This document shows positions 32,772 through 42,778 of a stretch of 64,000 bases of DNA, in pieces. Numbering within the stretch: position 1 is the stretch's first letter; each line of letters starts with the position of its first letter. Source of the DNA: an uncultured Rhodospirillaceae bacterium (lineage in GTDB: Bacteria > Pseudomonadota > Alphaproteobacteria > Rhodospirillales > Magnetospirillaceae); assembly GCA_903901915.1 (NCBI GenBank), contig CAIUSV010000079.1, forward strand, positions 1-64,000, written 5' to 3'. The position numbers and the translations under genes were made by a program. The notes beneath the pieces are model-generated. The model was not told the DNA's origin, ran no database searches, and saw only the letters and a list, made by a program, of their open reading frames with translations.

Positions 32772-32782
32772 GGAAACAGCCG

Positions 32783-33799
32783 CTACCTTAAATTTTCAAA
32801 GAGGTGGGACCCCAGCCGGGCACGCGCCAGATCCTTGAGCGGATGCTCGGGGCGGGCTCCGAAATGGGAGATGATTTCGGCGGCGGCGATGCCGCCCAGC
32901 CGGGCACAGGTGACCAGGTCGCAGCCGCCGGCCAGACCGGCCAGGAAGCCGGCGGCGTAGAGATCGCCGGCACCGGTGGTGTCGACCACCGCCTCGACCG
33001 CCTCGGCGTCGACCACCAGCACGTCCTCGCCCGAAACCACGACCGAGCCCTTGGCGCCACGGGTGATGGCGGCGACACGGCAATGGCCGCGCGCGCTGCG
33101 GACGGCGTCGTCGAACGACGGGGTCTTATAGAGCGAGCACAGCTCGGCCTCGTTGGCGAACAGGATGTCGACATGGTCGGACACCAGATCGAGGAAGGCG
33201 GCGCGATGGCGTTCGACGCAGAACGGGTCGGAGAGCGACAAAGACACCGAGCGGCCGGCGGCATGGGCGATGCCGGCGGCGTGAAGGAAGGCGCGCTTGG
33301 CCAGCGGCGGATCGTAGAGATAGCCTTCAAGATAGGTCACGCCGGCGCCGGCGATCACCACCGGGTCGATGTCGTCGGGTCCCAGCTCGACGCAGGCCCC
33401 CAGGAAGGTCAGCATGGTGCGCTGGGCATCGGGAGTGACCAGCACGAAACAGCGCGCGGTGGAAGGGCCATCGACGGCGGCGGAGGTGTCGAAGGCGACA
33501 CCGGCATTCTTGATGTCGTGGCGGAAGACCTGACCAAGCTGGTCGTCCTTGACCTTGCCGACATAGGCGGCACGGCCGCCAAGCTGGGCGATGCCGACGA
33601 TGGTGTTGGCGGCGGAACCGCCGGAACATTCGATGCCGGGCGGCAACTGGCTATAGATCGCCTCGGCCTGGGCCGCGTCGATCAGGGTCATCACCCCCTT
33701 GGACAATCCAAGGCGGTGAAGCAGAAGATCGTCGGCATGGACAAGCACATCGACGATCGCGTTGCCGATGCCGGCGACGTGGGTGCTGGTGTCAGCCAT
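32783..33799 (-). CDS. PfkB-family kinase, adenosine kinase-like
   Basis: A 338-aa ribokinase-fold sugar/nucleoside kinase. It begins [18 protein letters not shown], has the substrate motif [18 protein letters not shown] and the C-terminal signature [19 protein letters not shown] with the catalytic Asp. The wording matches the bacterial group usually annotated as adenosine kinase and often found in Alphaproteobacteria beside housekeeping genes. Phosphorylation of adenosine is likely but other nucleosides or sugars cannot be ruled out. It lies 11 bases upstream of typA. Confidence 0.88.
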   Translation of the reverse strand: MADTSTHVAGIGNAIVDVLVHADDLLLHRLGLSKGVMTLIDAAQAEAIYSQLPPGIECSGGSAANTIVGIAQLGGRAAYVGKVKDDQLGQVFRHDIKNAGVAFDTSAAVDGPSTARCFVLVTPDAQRTMLTFLGACVELGPDDIDPVVIAGAGVTYLEGYLYDPPLAKRAFLHAAGIAHAAGRSVSLSLSDPFCVERHRAAFLDLVSDHVDILFANEAELCSLYKTPSFDDAVRSARGHCRVAAITRGAKGSVVVSGEDVLVVDAEAVEAVVDTTGAGDLYAAGFLAGLAGGCDLVTCARLGGIAAAEIISHFGARPEHPLKDLARARLGSHLFENLR

Positions 33800-33984
33800 G
33801 GTCTAAACGGGCCTTTCGCAAGGGATCTGGCCGCTTCGGGCGCGACGGACGCAGCCCCTCTTTGGCGTTTTGCGGCGCAGTATAGCGACGCAACCGGCAT
33901 AAACAACAAAAACTCAAGCGGCCCCCTTGGCGCGGCGGCGGCGGCGTGGTTGAATCGCCGCCTCGGCACCCCGGAGACCACCCG

Positions 33985-34650
33985 ATGCTGTCCGCCCTCG
34001 TCAAGGCATTCGCCCAGTTGAGCGACCCCCGGCTGCGCCGGGTGCTGAAGATCGGCATCCTGGCGGCGCTGGGCTGCTGGCTGGCCCTGGCGGCGGCGGC
34101 GGCGCAACTGGTCGGTCACGTCCACCTGTTCGGCAACGACTGGGCCGATGCCGGCGCCGGCGCCGCCCTGGCGGTCTCGGCGTTGCTGGTGCCGCTGCTG
34201 TTCTTTTCCGCCCTGGCCACCTTCGTCATGAGCTTCATGCTCGACGGTGTCGCCGAAGTGGTCGAGGACCGCCACTACCCCGGCCTGGGACCGGCGCGCC
34301 GGCCGCAATGGACCGAGGTGCTGGCGACGTCCTCGCGCTTCCTGGCGGTGATGGTGCTGGTGACGGCGGTGGCGGCGCCGGTTTATCTGGCGCTGCTGCT
34401 GTTCGGATTGGGCATCGTGCTGAACTATGTGGTCAACGGCTACCTGCTGGGCCGGGAATATTTCGAGCTGGTGGCCGGCCGACGGCTGGAGCCGGAACAG
34501 GTCCGTCTGCTGTTGCGCAATCATCTCGGCCGGTTGTGGCTGTGCGGTGGAGTGATCAACCTGATGTTCCAGATCCCGCTGTTGAACCTGGCGGCGCCGG
34601 TGATCGCCGCCGCCTTCATGGTTCACGTCGTCCAGGGGCTGCGGCCATGA
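33985..34650 (+). CDS. EI24/CysZ-like integral membrane protein
   Basis: A 221-aa polytopic membrane protein with at least four hydrophobic segments, in the EI24 (PF07264) style: LSALVKAFAQLSDPRLRRVLKIGIL at the start, SFMLDGVAEVVEDRHYPGLGPARRPQWTEVL in the middle loop, and LNYVVNGYLLGREYFELVAGRRLEPEQVRLLLRNHLGRL before the last helices. CysZ in E. coli imports sulfate; the alphaproteobacterial proteins are not characterised, so the function stays open. ATG 33985 (MLSALVKAF) fits the family. Its stop overlaps the downstream lipoprotein start. Confidence 0.82.
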   Translation: MLSALVKAFAQLSDPRLRRVLKIGILAALGCWLALAAAAAQLVGHVHLFGNDWADAGAGAALAVSALLVPLLFFSALATFVMSFMLDGVAEVVEDRHYPGLGPARRPQWTEVLATSSRFLAVMVLVTAVAAPVYLALLLFGLGIVLNYVVNGYLLGREYFELVAGRRLEPEQVRLLLRNHLGRLWLCGGVINLMFQIPLLNLAAPVIAAAFMVHVVQGLRP

Positions 34651-35069
34651 CGCTCCGCCGGGCGATGATCGCGCTGGCTCTGACGCTTCTGGCCGGCTGC
34701 AACACGGCCCCGCGCGAGGCCGGCGGTCCGGCGGCCACCCTACCGGGACAGTCTTCCCGGCCCGAGACGGCGGCCCTGCCGCCGTCGGCAAGCGCTCCGC
34801 TGACCCCGGACATGCTGAAGGGCCTGTCGGCGGCCCAGATCGAGGACGCCCTGGGGCCGCCGTCGTTCCGCCGCCGCGACCCACCGGCCGAGGTGTGGCA
34901 ATACCGCGTTCGCGGCTGCACCCTCGACCTGTTTATTTACGACGAGGACGGCAACCGCAAGGTGGCCCATTTCGCCGTGCGCGTCCCCGACGGCACAGGC
35001 GCCGACATCGGCGCCCGGGCCTGCCTGGACGAGGTCCGCCGCCAGCGCGACGGCCGCCCGATCAGCTGA
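34647..35069 (+). CDS. Small predicted lipoprotein
   Basis: A 140-aa protein with a signal peptide and lipobox LTLLAGC (Cys at about 18), then a Pro/Ala/Ser-rich linker, and a compact domain starting MLKGLSAAQIEDALGPPSFRRRDPPAEVWQYRVRGCTLDLFIY. That domain reads like the SmpA/OmlA-type fold (the GxP...W.Y..CxLxxF pattern) found in many small outer-membrane lipoproteins. It has a pair of cysteines (RGC and RAC). It overlaps the EI24-like gene by four bases, suggesting a joint envelope role. The function is unknown. Confidence 0.75.
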   Translation: MTLRRAMIALALTLLAGCNTAPREAGGPAATLPGQSSRPETAALPPSASAPLTPDMLKGLSAAQIEDALGPPSFRRRDPPAEVWQYRVRGCTLDLFIYDEDGNRKVAHFAVRVPDGTGADIGARACLDEVRRQRDGRPIS

Positions 35070-35074
35070 AAACG

Positions 35075-35257
35075 CTACTCGGCGGACGGGAGAGCGCGGG
35101 TCTTGCCCCCGGCGCGGAGATGGGCAACCAGCATCTCGCGCGGGTTATGGCACGAGCCACACCACACCACCGCCGTGCCATCGCCATAGGAATGAATCCG
35201 GTGATCGCCGGACTCCTTGCAGTGCGGACAGTCGAGAACGGTCTTGGGCAGGCTCAT
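35075..35257 (-). CDS. Small zinc-ribbon protein
   Basis: A 60-aa protein, MSLPKTVLDCPHCKESGDHR... with two CxxC knuckles, DCPHCKE and WCGSCHN, about 21 residues apart, which should bind one zinc ion. The ATG at 35257 is chosen because AAGGGGG stands 5 bases before it; a GTG two codons earlier overlaps that site. I do not recognise the family. It is convergent with the lipoprotein gene, and the upstream side carries a perfect inverted repeat at 35289-35308. Confidence 0.65.
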   Translation of the reverse strand: MSLPKTVLDCPHCKESGDHRIHSYGDGTAVVWCGSCHNPREMLVAHLRAGGKTRALPSAE

Positions 35258-35288
35258 GAACACCCCCTTGTGACAGGGATAGGCATAG

Positions 35289-35308
35289 CCAATTCCGATG
35301 GGAATTGG
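35289..35308. promoter_or_regulatory. Perfect inverted repeat upstream of the zinc-ribbon gene
   Basis: CCAATTCC and GGAATTGG separated by GATG form an 8-bp dyad 31 bases upstream of the zinc-ribbon start codon. It could be an operator or a small hairpin. The rest of the stretch 35258-35551 holds no gene that I can support. Confidence 0.35.
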
Positions 35309-35551
35309 AAGCCAAAATGCCGAACGACGACCACGGATGGTGGGCCATGGCGCTCACAAGCGCAACCGGATGGGGTTGTGCCACCACCATCGCCCGCCGA
35401 CCCGCCCGGAAACATCCGGCGATCGGCCTCATTTCGACACGACTCGCTTCACGGCGGGCTTCGTGTCATATACCCTGCGTCGAAACCGGGGTGGACCTCC
35501 GCCCCGGTGGACTGTCTTTTTTCAGCCCTGGCCTTGCCGGTGGGAGTAGGA

Positions 35552-35779
35552 ATGTTCAAGCGTAAGTCGATCGACGCCCAGGTCGGTGACATGTTCATCA
35601 AGGCACACGATACCAAGAACAACGTCTGGGTGGTGGAGAAGCTGTTCGAGCATGTGGACGGCATCATGCACGCGCGGCTGTTCAACAAGCGACAGCCGAA
35701 GACGATGATTACCGTATCCGCCTCGACCCTGTCCGATCCCGATTTCTTCCAGCGGGCGCCGGTCGTCCAGGGCGACTAG
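35552..35779 (+). CDS. Conserved small hypothetical protein
   Basis: A 75-aa soluble protein, MFKRKSIDAQVGDMFIKAHDTKNNVWVVEKLF..., with a good ribosome site (GGGAGTAGGA ending just before the ATG). Composition is normal for the genome, and the KxNxVWVVEKLFEHxDG wording suggests a small beta-rich fold. I do not recognise it; small proteins of this look accompany Magnetospirillum-type genomes, which is an impression only. It is followed by a hairpin at 35858-35893. Confidence 0.6.
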   Translation: MFKRKSIDAQVGDMFIKAHDTKNNVWVVEKLFEHVDGIMHARLFNKRQPKTMITVSASTLSDPDFFQRAPVVQGD

Positions 35780-35857
35780 AGTCCTTACCGGACCAGGCTG
35801 AAGCACTCCGGGATAAACCGCTCCGCTCTTTCATGGCTAAAACGCCGATTGGGCTTA

Positions 35858-35893
35858 AGAGTTTTCCGATTCGGTCTGAATGCGGAAAACTCT
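35858..35893. terminator. 11-bp-stem hairpin overlapping the liuE stop codon
   Basis: AGAGTTTTCCG (35858-35868) and CGGAAAACTCT (35883-35893) form a perfect 11-bp stem, with ATTC/GAAT able to pair inside the loop. Its edge overlaps the liuE stop codon. On the minus strand it probably ends the liu transcript; on the plus strand it could serve the small gene at 35552. Confidence 0.55.
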
Positions 35894-36788
35894 AACAGCC
35901 CCTGGCCCGTGCCACCTTGGAGCCGCTCGGCCGCTCCAGCGCCCGGCAGATGAAGGCGCCGGCCTCGATCAGGCGATCAAGATCCACTCCGGTGGCGATG
36001 CCCAGGCCGTCCAGCATGTAGAGCACGTCCTCGGACGCGACATTGCCCGAGGCGCCCTTGGCATAGGGGCAGCCGCCCAGCCCGGCCACCGAGGCATCGA
36101 TCACCGCCACCCCCTGCTCCAGCACCGCCAGCAGATTGGCCAGGGCTTGGCCGTAGGTGTCGTGGAAATGGGCCGCCAGCATGGCCACCGGCAGTCGCGA
36201 CGCCACCGCGGCGACCACCGCCTGGGCCTTGGCCGGAGTGCCGGTGCCGATGGTGTCACCCAACGAGATTTCGGCACAGCCCATTTCGGCCAGCCGCACC
36301 GCCACCGCCGCCACCGCCTCGGGGGTGATGACGCCCTCGTAGGGGCAGCCCAGCACGCACGAGACATAGCCCCGCACCCGCAGCCCCGCCGCCAGGGCCT
36401 TGGCCGCGACCGGGGCGAAGCGGTCGAGACTTTCGGCGATGGAACAGTTGATGTTTTTTTGCGAAAAGCTCTCCGAGGCCGAGGCGAACACCGCCACCTC
36501 GTCCACCCCGGCGGCCATCGCCGCCTCCAGCCCCTGCAGGTTGGGGGTCAGCACCGGATAGCAAACCCCCGGCCGGCGTCGGATGGCGGCCAGCACCTCG
36601 GCGGTGTCGGCCATCTGCGGCACCCATTTGGCGCTGACGAAACTGCCCGATTCGATCACCCCAAGCCCGGTCGCCGACAACAGGTCGATCAGCCCGACCT
36701 TGGCCGCCATCGGCACCGGCCGCGCCTCGTTCTGCAAGCCGTCGCGGGGGCCGACCTCGACCAGCTTGACCTGGGTGGGAAGCCTCAT
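35892..36788 (-). CDS. liuE: Hydroxymethylglutaryl-CoA lyase
   Basis: A 298-aa HMG-CoA lyase that splits HMG-CoA into acetyl-CoA and acetoacetate, the last step of leucine breakdown. It begins [20 protein letters not shown] (metal-binding Asp in PRDG), has [17 protein letters not shown], the HxH region [13 protein letters not shown] and the signature catalytic-Cys loop [19 protein letters not shown]. It is the last gene of the minus-strand liu operon, overlapping the preceding liuD by ATGA, and its stop lies within a hairpin. The acetoacetate made could be used by the acetoacetate-decarboxylase-like protein encoded at 45054, though that gene is not in the operon. Confidence 0.95.
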   Translation of the reverse strand: MRLPTQVKLVEVGPRDGLQNEARPVPMAAKVGLIDLLSATGLGVIESGSFVSAKWVPQMADTAEVLAAIRRRPGVCYPVLTPNLQGLEAAMAAGVDEVAVFASASESFSQKNINCSIAESLDRFAPVAAKALAAGLRVRGYVSCVLGCPYEGVITPEAVAAVAVRLAEMGCAEISLGDTIGTGTPAKAQAVVAAVASRLPVAMLAAHFHDTYGQALANLLAVLEQGVAVIDASVAGLGGCPYAKGASGNVASEDVLYMLDGLGIATGVDLDRLIEAGAFICRALERPSGSKVARARGC

Positions 36789-38788
36789 GCGGCGGCCGCC
36801 TCGAACGCCAACAGGTCGGCGCCCTCGCTGACCTGATCGCCGACTCGAAAGTGAACCTCGGCCACGGTGCCGTCGGCGGGGGCCTTGATGGTGTGCTCCA
36901 TCTTCATCGCCTCGACCACCACCAAGGGCTGCCCGGCGGTGACGGCGTCGCCGGCCTTGACCAGCACCTGCACCACCGTTCCCGGCATGGGCGCCGCAAG
37001 CCGTCCGTCACCGGCATCGCGATCGGCGGCCTTGGCCGAGGGATCGTCCAGCTTGATCCGCCAGCACTGGCCGTCATGCAGGACGGTGATGTCGAAACCG
37101 GCCCGCACCACCGTGGCCGTGCGCCGCTCGCCGTCGATCTCGACGGTAAGGGTCCGCCCCCCCGCCAGACTGGCGCGCCGCGCCGTCAGGGCGTGGCCGG
37201 GCAGGTCGAGCTGCCAGCCGTCGCGATGGAAGTGAACCTGAACCGGCCGCTCGTCCGCCCCATCGACGAAACGGAAATCATGGTGGTTGTCATCGTTGAG
37301 ACGCCAACCGTTGGTCTGGCGCCAGGGAGAAAAGGCATCGCCCGACCGCTTGGCCGCCGCCCGGCCCTCCTCGTCGCGCCACAGCAGCAGGGCCACGGCG
37401 GCGAAGGCCAATCCCAGGGCCGGAACCGGCTGCGACGGCGGCAGCAGGTCGGCGCGGTGGCGCTCGATGAAGCCGGTATCGATCTCGATGGCGGCAAAGG
37501 CGGGATGAGCGGCGATGGCGCCGAGAAAGCCGATATTGGTGGCCGTGCCGGCGACATGATAGTCGGCCAGGGCGCGGCGCAGCCGCCGCAGGGCGGCGTC
37601 ACGATCCTGATCCCAGACGATCAGCTTGGCGATCATGGGGTCGTAGAAGCGGGTGACCTCGTCGCCCTGACGCACCCCGGTATCGACCCGGACATGACGG
37701 TTCTCGGCCGGCGGCTCCAGATGGGTGAGCGGGCCGATGGCGGGCAGGAAGTCCTTGGCCGGGTCCTCGGCGTACAACCGGGCCTCGAAGGCATGACCGT
37801 GGCGGACGATCTGGTCCTGTTCCAGCGGCAGCGCCTCGCCCGAGGCCACCCGCAACTGCCATTCCACCAGATCGAGACCGGTGATCATCTCGGTGACCGG
37901 GTGCTCGACCTGCAACCGGGTGTTCATCTCGATGAAGAAGAAGCGGCCGTCCTGGTAGAGGAATTCCACCGTGCCGGCGCCGACATAGTTCACCGCCTGG
38001 GCCGCCGCCACCGCCGCCTCGCCCATGGCGTGGCGGAGATGATCGGAGAGAGCGGGGGCCGGTGCCTCCTCGATCACCTTTTGGTGGCGGCGTTGAATGG
38101 AGCAGTCACGCTCGAACAGATAGACGCAGTTGCCCAGCGTGTCGGCGAACACCTGGATCTCCACATGGCGCGGCCGGCCGAGATAGCGTTCAAGCAACAA
38201 GGTGTCGTCGCCGAACGCCGCCTTGGCTTCCCGCCGGGCCGAGGCGATGGCGTCGGCCAACCCGGTTTCGTCCGCCACCACCCGCATGCCCTTGCCGCCA
38301 CCGCCGGCGCTGGCCTTGACCAGCACGGGATAGCCGATGCGGGCGGCCTCGGCGGTCAACTCGGCCGGCGACTGGCCGGCGCCGTGATAGCCCGGCACCA
38401 GCGGCACCCCCGCCGCCTCCATCAGCCGCTTGGATTCGGACTTGGAGCCCATGGCGCGAATCGCCGGAACCGGCGGGCCGATGAAGGTCACCCCCGCCTT
38501 GGCGCAGGCCTCGGCGAAGGCGGCGTTCTCCGACAGAAAGCCATAGCCGGGATGCACCGCCTGCGCCCCCGAACGGGCCGCCGCGTCAAGAATGGCATCG
38601 GCGCGCAGATAACTTTCCGCCGCCGGAGCCGGTCCGATCAGAAATGCCTCGTCGGCCAGGGCCACATGCATGGCGCCGATGTCGGCCTCGGAATAGACCG
38701 CGACGGTGCGGATGCCTAGACGCTTGCAGGTGCGGATCACCCGTACCGCGATCTCGCCCCGGTTGGCGATCAGGATCTTGTCGAACAT
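36785..38788 (-). CDS. liuD: 3-methylcrotonyl-CoA carboxylase alpha (biotin) subunit
   Basis: A 667-aa biotin carboxylase plus biotin carrier protein. The biotin carboxylase domain (about 1-450) starts [20 protein letters not shown] and has the ATP-grasp loop [50 protein letters not shown] and [13 protein letters not shown] in the form [15 protein letters not shown]. The carrier domain at the end has the biotinylated Lys in VVEAMKMEH. The surrounding genes, a beta subunit, isovaleryl-CoA dehydrogenase, hydratase and HMG-CoA lyase, assign it to 3-methylcrotonyl-CoA rather than propionyl- or acetyl-CoA. A strong ribosome site (GAGGGAG) precedes it. Confidence 0.93.
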   Translation of the reverse strand: MFDKILIANRGEIAVRVIRTCKRLGIRTVAVYSEADIGAMHVALADEAFLIGPAPAAESYLRADAILDAAARSGAQAVHPGYGFLSENAAFAEACAKAGVTFIGPPVPAIRAMGSKSESKRLMEAAGVPLVPGYHGAGQSPAELTAEAARIGYPVLVKASAGGGGKGMRVVADETGLADAIASARREAKAAFGDDTLLLERYLGRPRHVEIQVFADTLGNCVYLFERDCSIQRRHQKVIEEAPAPALSDHLRHAMGEAAVAAAQAVNYVGAGTVEFLYQDGRFFFIEMNTRLQVEHPVTEMITGLDLVEWQLRVASGEALPLEQDQIVRHGHAFEARLYAEDPAKDFLPAIGPLTHLEPPAENRHVRVDTGVRQGDEVTRFYDPMIAKLIVWDQDRDAALRRLRRALADYHVAGTATNIGFLGAIAAHPAFAAIEIDTGFIERHRADLLPPSQPVPALGLAFAAVALLLWRDEEGRAAAKRSGDAFSPWRQTNGWRLNDDNHHDFRFVDGADERPVQVHFHRDGWQLDLPGHALTARRASLAGGRTLTVEIDGERRTATVVRAGFDITVLHDGQCWRIKLDDPSAKAADRDAGDGRLAAPMPGTVVQVLVKAGDAVTAGQPLVVVEAMKMEHTIKAPADGTVAEVHFRVGDQVSEGADLLAFEAAAA

Positions 38789-38840
38789 GGGTTCTCCCTC
38801 TTGCCCCTCGTGCGCCGCGCTCGGGCATGACGCCCTCGCC

Positions 38841-39614
38841 CTAACCCTTCACCCAACTCGGCTTACGCTTTTCCAGAAAGGCGGAAAGCCCCTCGCGCCC
38901 CTCGTCGCCGGCACGGATATCGGCGATGCGCGACGCGGTCCAGTCGCGCAGGTCCTGGTCCAGCGGCTGGTCCGCGGCGCGGCGGATGATTTCCTTGGCG
39001 GCGCCCATGGCACCTGGGCCGTTGCCCTTCAACCGCTCCAGCCAGGCGTCGCGCACCGCCGCCAGCCCGTCGGCGGCGGCGACCTCGTGGACCAGCCCGC
39101 ACTCCTTGGCCCGCGCGGCGTCGAACGGCTCGGCGGTGACGGCATAGCGCCGGGCCGCCCTGCCGCCCATGGCGCGGACCACATAGGGGCTGATGGCGGC
39201 GGGAACGATGCCCAGCTTGACCTCGGACAGGCAGAAGGTGGCGCCCTCGGCCGCCACCGCCAGATCGCAGCAGGCCACCAGCCCGACGCCGCCGCCATAG
39301 GCCGCGCCCTGCACCACCCCGATCACCGGACGGGGACAGGAATCGATGGTCTCCATCAGCCCGGACAGCGCCTTGGCGTCGGCCAGGTTCTCGGCCGGGC
39401 CGTTGTCGGCCATGCGCCGCATCCACGCCAGATCGCCACCAGCGGAAAAGCTTTTGCCGGTGCTTTGCAGCACCACGGCGTGAACGTCGTCCACCGCCCG
39501 GAAGGCGGCGGTCAGCTCGGCGATCAGGCCGTCGTCGAAGGCGTTATGGCGCTCGGGCCGGTTAAGGGTGATGGTGCGCACACCGTCATGGGTGCTGACG
39601 AGAAGGGCGCTCAT
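38841..39614 (-). CDS. liuC: Methylglutaconyl-CoA hydratase (enoyl-CoA hydratase family)
   Basis: A 257-aa crotonase-fold protein. The oxyanion-hole loops are seen in KSFSAGGDLAWMRRMAD and VQGAAYGGGVGLVACCDLAVA, and the active-site region in FCLSEVKLGIVPAAISPYVVRAMGGR. DLAWMRRM and the YGGGVG loop fit the 3-methylglutaconyl-CoA hydratase group. It lies between the carboxylase subunit genes, as in other liu operons, and would hydrate 3-methylglutaconyl-CoA to HMG-CoA. A GGGGAG ribosome site precedes the ATG. Confidence 0.9.
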   Translation of the reverse strand: MSALLVSTHDGVRTITLNRPERHNAFDDGLIAELTAAFRAVDDVHAVVLQSTGKSFSAGGDLAWMRRMADNGPAENLADAKALSGLMETIDSCPRPVIGVVQGAAYGGGVGLVACCDLAVAAEGATFCLSEVKLGIVPAAISPYVVRAMGGRAARRYAVTAEPFDAARAKECGLVHEVAAADGLAAVRDAWLERLKGNGPGAMGAAKEIIRRAADQPLDQDLRDWTASRIADIRAGDEGREGLSAFLEKRKPSWVKG

Positions 39615-39660
39615 GGAGTTCTCCCCGGTACCGCCTTAGCCAGCGGAAACAGGGGATCAA

Positions 39661-39751
39661 CCACAGAGGCGCAGAGACACGGAGAAAACACAGAGAATAA
39701 GGAGATCTGAATTTTCCTCTGTGCTTTCTCCGTGTCTCTGTACCTCTGTGG
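39661..39751. repeat. 35-bp imperfect inverted repeat between liuC and liuB
   Basis: The left arm (39661-39695, beginning CCACAGAGGCGCAGAGACAC) and right arm (39717-39751) match in 32 of 35 positions when one is reversed and complemented, with a 21-base spacer. The tract is AT-richer and purine/pyrimidine-skewed against its GC-rich surroundings. Similar CCACAGAG-type inverted repeats are scattered in many environmental bacterial genomes; I know of no assigned function. It lies inside the liu operon, so it would form a large hairpin in the mRNA. Confidence 0.85.
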
Positions 39752-39805
39752 TGAATTCCACTGGAAGCCGCCGAACAAACGGTCGAAGTATCCCATCCCC
39801 TCCTC

Positions 39806-41413
39806 CTACATCCTGAACACGCCGAAGCGCGTCTGTTCGATGGGAGCGTTGAACGAGGCCGACAGGCTCAGCGCCAGCACCATGCGGGTCTCGGCGGGAT
39901 CGACCAGCCCGTCGTCCCACAGCCGGGCGCCGGCGTAATAGGGGTGCCCCTGGGTCTCGTACTGGTCGCGGATGGGGGCCTTGAACGCCTCTTCCTCCTC
40001 GGCCGACCAGCCTTGGCCCTTGGCCGCCATGGCGTCGGTCTTGATCTGGGCCAGGACGTTGGCGGCCTGATCGCCGCCCATCACCGAGACCCGGCCGCTG
40101 GGCCACATGAACAGCAGGCGCGGCTGATAGGCACGGCCGCACATGCCGTAATTGCCGGCGCCGAAGCTGCCGCCGAGGATGACGGTGAAGCGCGGCACCT
40201 TGGCGCAGGCGACGGCGGTAACCATCTTGGCGCCGTCCTTGGCGATGCCACCGGCCTCGTATTTGCGGCCGACCATGAAGCCGGTGATATTTTGCAGGAA
40301 GATCAGCGGAATGCCGCGCTGGCTGCACAGTTCGACGAAATGGGCGCCCTTCTGGGCCGATTCGGAAAATAGGATGCCGTTGTTGGCGACGATGCCGACG
40401 GGATAGCCCCAGATGCGGGCGAAGCCGGTGACCAGGGTGGTGCCGTAGCTCTGCTTGAACTCGTCGAGCCGGGACCCATCGACGATGCGAGCGATGACTT
40501 CCCGCACGTCATAGGGCTTGCGCCGATCGGCGGGGATGATGCCATAGATCTCGCGCGGGTCGTAAAGCGGCTCTTCCGGCGCGGCGATATCAAGCCCCAC
40601 CGGCTTGGTGCGGTTGAGGTTGCCGACGATGCGCCGCGCAATGGCGAGGGCGTGGCCGTCATCCATGGCGTAGTGGTCGGTGACGCCCGAGGTCCGGCAA
40701 TGGACGTCGGCGCCGCCCAGATCCTCGGCGGTGACCACCTCACCGGTAGCGGCCTTCACCAGCGGCGGCCCACCGAGGAAGATGGTGCCCTGGCCCTTGA
40801 CGATGACGCTTTCGTCGCTCATGGCCGGGATATAGGCACCGCCGGCGGTGCACGAGCCGTGCACCACCGAAATCTGCGGGATGCCCAGCGCCGACATCTG
40901 GGCCTGATTATAGAAGATGCGGCCGAAATGGTCGCGGTCGGGAAATACCTCGTCCTGGTTGGGCAGGTTGGCACCGCCCGATTCCACCAGATAGACGCAG
41001 GGCAGGTTGTTTTCCTTGGCGATCTCCTGGGCGCGCAGGTGCTTCTTGACCGTCAGCGGATAATAGCTGCCGCCCTTCACCGTGCCGTCGTTAGCGACGA
41101 TCATGCATTCCTGGCCCTGGATCTGGCCGATGCCGGTGATGATGCCGGCCGCCATGACGTCCTTGGAATACATGTCCCACGCCGCCAGCTGCGACAGTTC
41201 CAGAAACGGCGAGCCGACGTCGAGCAGACGGCGGATGCGTTCGCGCGGCAGCAGCTTGCCCCGAGCGACATGGCGCTGGCGCATGGCCTCGCCGCCGCCC
41301 ATCTTGACCGCCGCCACCACCCGTTTCAGGTCGGCGACCTGGGCGGCCATCGCCTCGGCGTTGGCCTTGAACTCGTCCGAACGCGGATTGACGGAAGATT
41401 TGATGACGGTCAT
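39806..41413 (-). CDS. liuB: 3-methylcrotonyl-CoA carboxylase beta (carboxyltransferase) subunit
   Basis: A 535-aa carboxyltransferase with the usual length and blocks of the MCC beta group: [87 protein letters not shown], and [33 protein letters not shown] near the end. Together with LiuD it carboxylates 3-methylcrotonyl-CoA. The GAGGGG ribosome site fits ATG 41413. The 126-base gap to liuA is GC-rich with short inverted repeats and no gene; the 191-base gap to liuC holds the large inverted repeat. Confidence 0.95.
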   Translation of the reverse strand: MTVIKSSVNPRSDEFKANAEAMAAQVADLKRVVAAVKMGGGEAMRQRHVARGKLLPRERIRRLLDVGSPFLELSQLAAWDMYSKDVMAAGIITGIGQIQGQECMIVANDGTVKGGSYYPLTVKKHLRAQEIAKENNLPCVYLVESGGANLPNQDEVFPDRDHFGRIFYNQAQMSALGIPQISVVHGSCTAGGAYIPAMSDESVIVKGQGTIFLGGPPLVKAATGEVVTAEDLGGADVHCRTSGVTDHYAMDDGHALAIARRIVGNLNRTKPVGLDIAAPEEPLYDPREIYGIIPADRRKPYDVREVIARIVDGSRLDEFKQSYGTTLVTGFARIWGYPVGIVANNGILFSESAQKGAHFVELCSQRGIPLIFLQNITGFMVGRKYEAGGIAKDGAKMVTAVACAKVPRFTVILGGSFGAGNYGMCGRAYQPRLLFMWPSGRVSVMGGDQAANVLAQIKTDAMAAKGQGWSAEEEEAFKAPIRDQYETQGHPYYAGARLWDDGLVDPAETRMVLALSLSASFNAPIEQTRFGVFRM

Positions 41414-41539
41414 TGCTGTTGCCCCTCAGGCGCCGGGCGCGCGCCGTGGCGCGCCTGGCTCCTCCGCTTCGCTCCGGGGCGCTCGACGCGCCCGCGCTCG
41501 TTCCACTCGCTCAATGTCGCGCCCCGTAACTCAGGATGC

Positions 41540-42709
41540 CTACTTGGTTTCCTCGAACAGCTCGCGGCCGATCAGCATGCGGCGGATTTCGCTGGTGCCG
41601 GCGCCGATCTCGTAAAGCTTGGCGTCGCGCAGCAGCCGGCCGGTGGGATATTCGTTGATATAGCCGTTGCCGCCCAGCGCCTGGATCGCCTCCAGCGCCA
41701 TCCAGGTGGCCTTCTCGGCGCAATAGAGGATCACCCCGGCGGCGTCCTTGCGATTGGTCTCGCCCCGGTCGCAGGCCTTGGCCACCGCGTAGGTATAGGC
41801 GCGGCAGGCGTTGAAGGTGGTGTACATGTCGGCCAGCTTGCCCTGCATCAGCTGGAACAGGCCGATGGGCTGGCCGAACTGCTGGCGCTCGTGGACGTAG
41901 GGCACCACCACGTCGAGACAGGCGGCCATGATGCCGAGCGGCCCGCCGGTCAGCACGACGCGCTCGTAATCCAGCCCGCTCATCAGCACGTTGACGCCCT
42001 TGCCGACGGCGTTGAGCACGTTCTCTTCCGGGACCTCGCAATCCTGGAACACCAGTTCGCCGGTGTTGGAGCCGCGCATGCCGAGCTTGTCCAGCTTCTG
42101 CGCCACCGAAAAGCCCTTGAAGCCCTTCTCGACGATGAAGGTGGTGATGCCGCGCGGCCCGGCGTGGACGTCGGTCTTGGCGTAGACCACGATCACGTCG
42201 GCGTCGGGACCGTTGGTGATCCACATCTTCGAGCCATTGAGGATATAGCGGTCGCCCCGCTTCTCCGCCTTCAGCTTCATCGAGACCACGTCCGAACCGG
42301 CATTGGGCTCGCTCATGGCCAGAGCGCCGATGTGTTCGCCGGACACCAGCCTGGGCAGATACTTCTTCTTCTGCGCCTCGGTGCCGTTGCGGCGGATCTG
42401 GTTGACGCAAAGGTTGGAATGCGCCCCGTAGGACAGCGCCACCGAGGCGCTGGCGCGGCTGATCTCCTCCATCGCCACCACATGTTCGAGGTAGCCCATG
42501 GCGGACCCGCCATACTCCTCCTCGACGGTGACGCCCAGCAGGCCCATCTCGCCGAAGCGGCGCCACAGCTGATTGGGAAACTCGTTGCTGCGGTCGATCT
42601 CGGCCGCCAGCGGCGCGATCTCGGCCGCCGCGAAGGCCGCGACCTGATCGCGCAACATGTCGGCGGTCTCGCCCAGGTCGAAATTCAGCGCGGAATTGAA
42701 GGACGTCAT
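41540..42709 (-). CDS. liuA: Isovaleryl-CoA dehydrogenase
   Basis: A 389-aa acyl-CoA dehydrogenase that oxidises isovaleryl-CoA to 3-methylcrotonyl-CoA with FAD, passing electrons to ETF. The motif [18 protein letters not shown] carries the catalytic Glu at the position peculiar to isovaleryl-CoA dehydrogenases, and the position used in other acyl-CoA dehydrogenases is replaced in [22 protein letters not shown]-site stretches [20 protein letters not shown] and [17 protein letters not shown] are present. It is the first gene of the operon; a 36-base dyad lies 19 bases before its start codon. Confidence 0.96.
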   Translation of the reverse strand: MTSFNSALNFDLGETADMLRDQVAAFAAAEIAPLAAEIDRSNEFPNQLWRRFGEMGLLGVTVEEEYGGSAMGYLEHVVAMEEISRASASVALSYGAHSNLCVNQIRRNGTEAQKKKYLPRLVSGEHIGALAMSEPNAGSDVVSMKLKAEKRGDRYILNGSKMWITNGPDADVIVVYAKTDVHAGPRGITTFIVEKGFKGFSVAQKLDKLGMRGSNTGELVFQDCEVPEENVLNAVGKGVNVLMSGLDYERVVLTGGPLGIMAACLDVVVPYVHERQQFGQPIGLFQLMQGKLADMYTTFNACRAYTYAVAKACDRGETNRKDAAGVILYCAEKATWMALEAIQALGGNGYINEYPTGRLLRDAKLYEIGAGTSEIRRMLIGRELFEETK

Positions 42710-42727
42710 CGCACGGTTCCCCTCGTT

Positions 42728-42763
42728 GCCGGATTAAACGAGCATACGTTTTTTTAATCCGGC
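42728..42763. promoter_or_regulatory. Nested palindrome upstream of liuA (candidate operator)
   Basis: GCCGGATTAAA (42728-42738) and TTTAATCCGGC (42753-42763) form a perfect 11-bp dyad, and AAACG-N6-CGTTT is nested inside. The position just before liuA suits an operator for a TetR- or MerR-type regulator of leucine catabolism; no such regulator gene is in the window. It also lies 16 bases after the stop of the upstream transporter gene, so a transcription-ending hairpin is the alternative, but there is no T run behind it. Confidence 0.5.
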
Positions 42764-42778
42764 CGCAAGAGCGATTTG

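Noticed and set aside
35317-35565. An 83-codon plus-strand frame starting MPNDDHGWWAMALTSA
   Set aside because: It has a passable ribosome site, but the composition looks like random translation of GC-rich DNA, it overlaps the next gene and matches nothing I know.
41414-41539. Riboswitch or small gene between liuB and liuA
   Set aside because: Only GC-rich short inverted repeats are visible, with no recognisable conserved structure.
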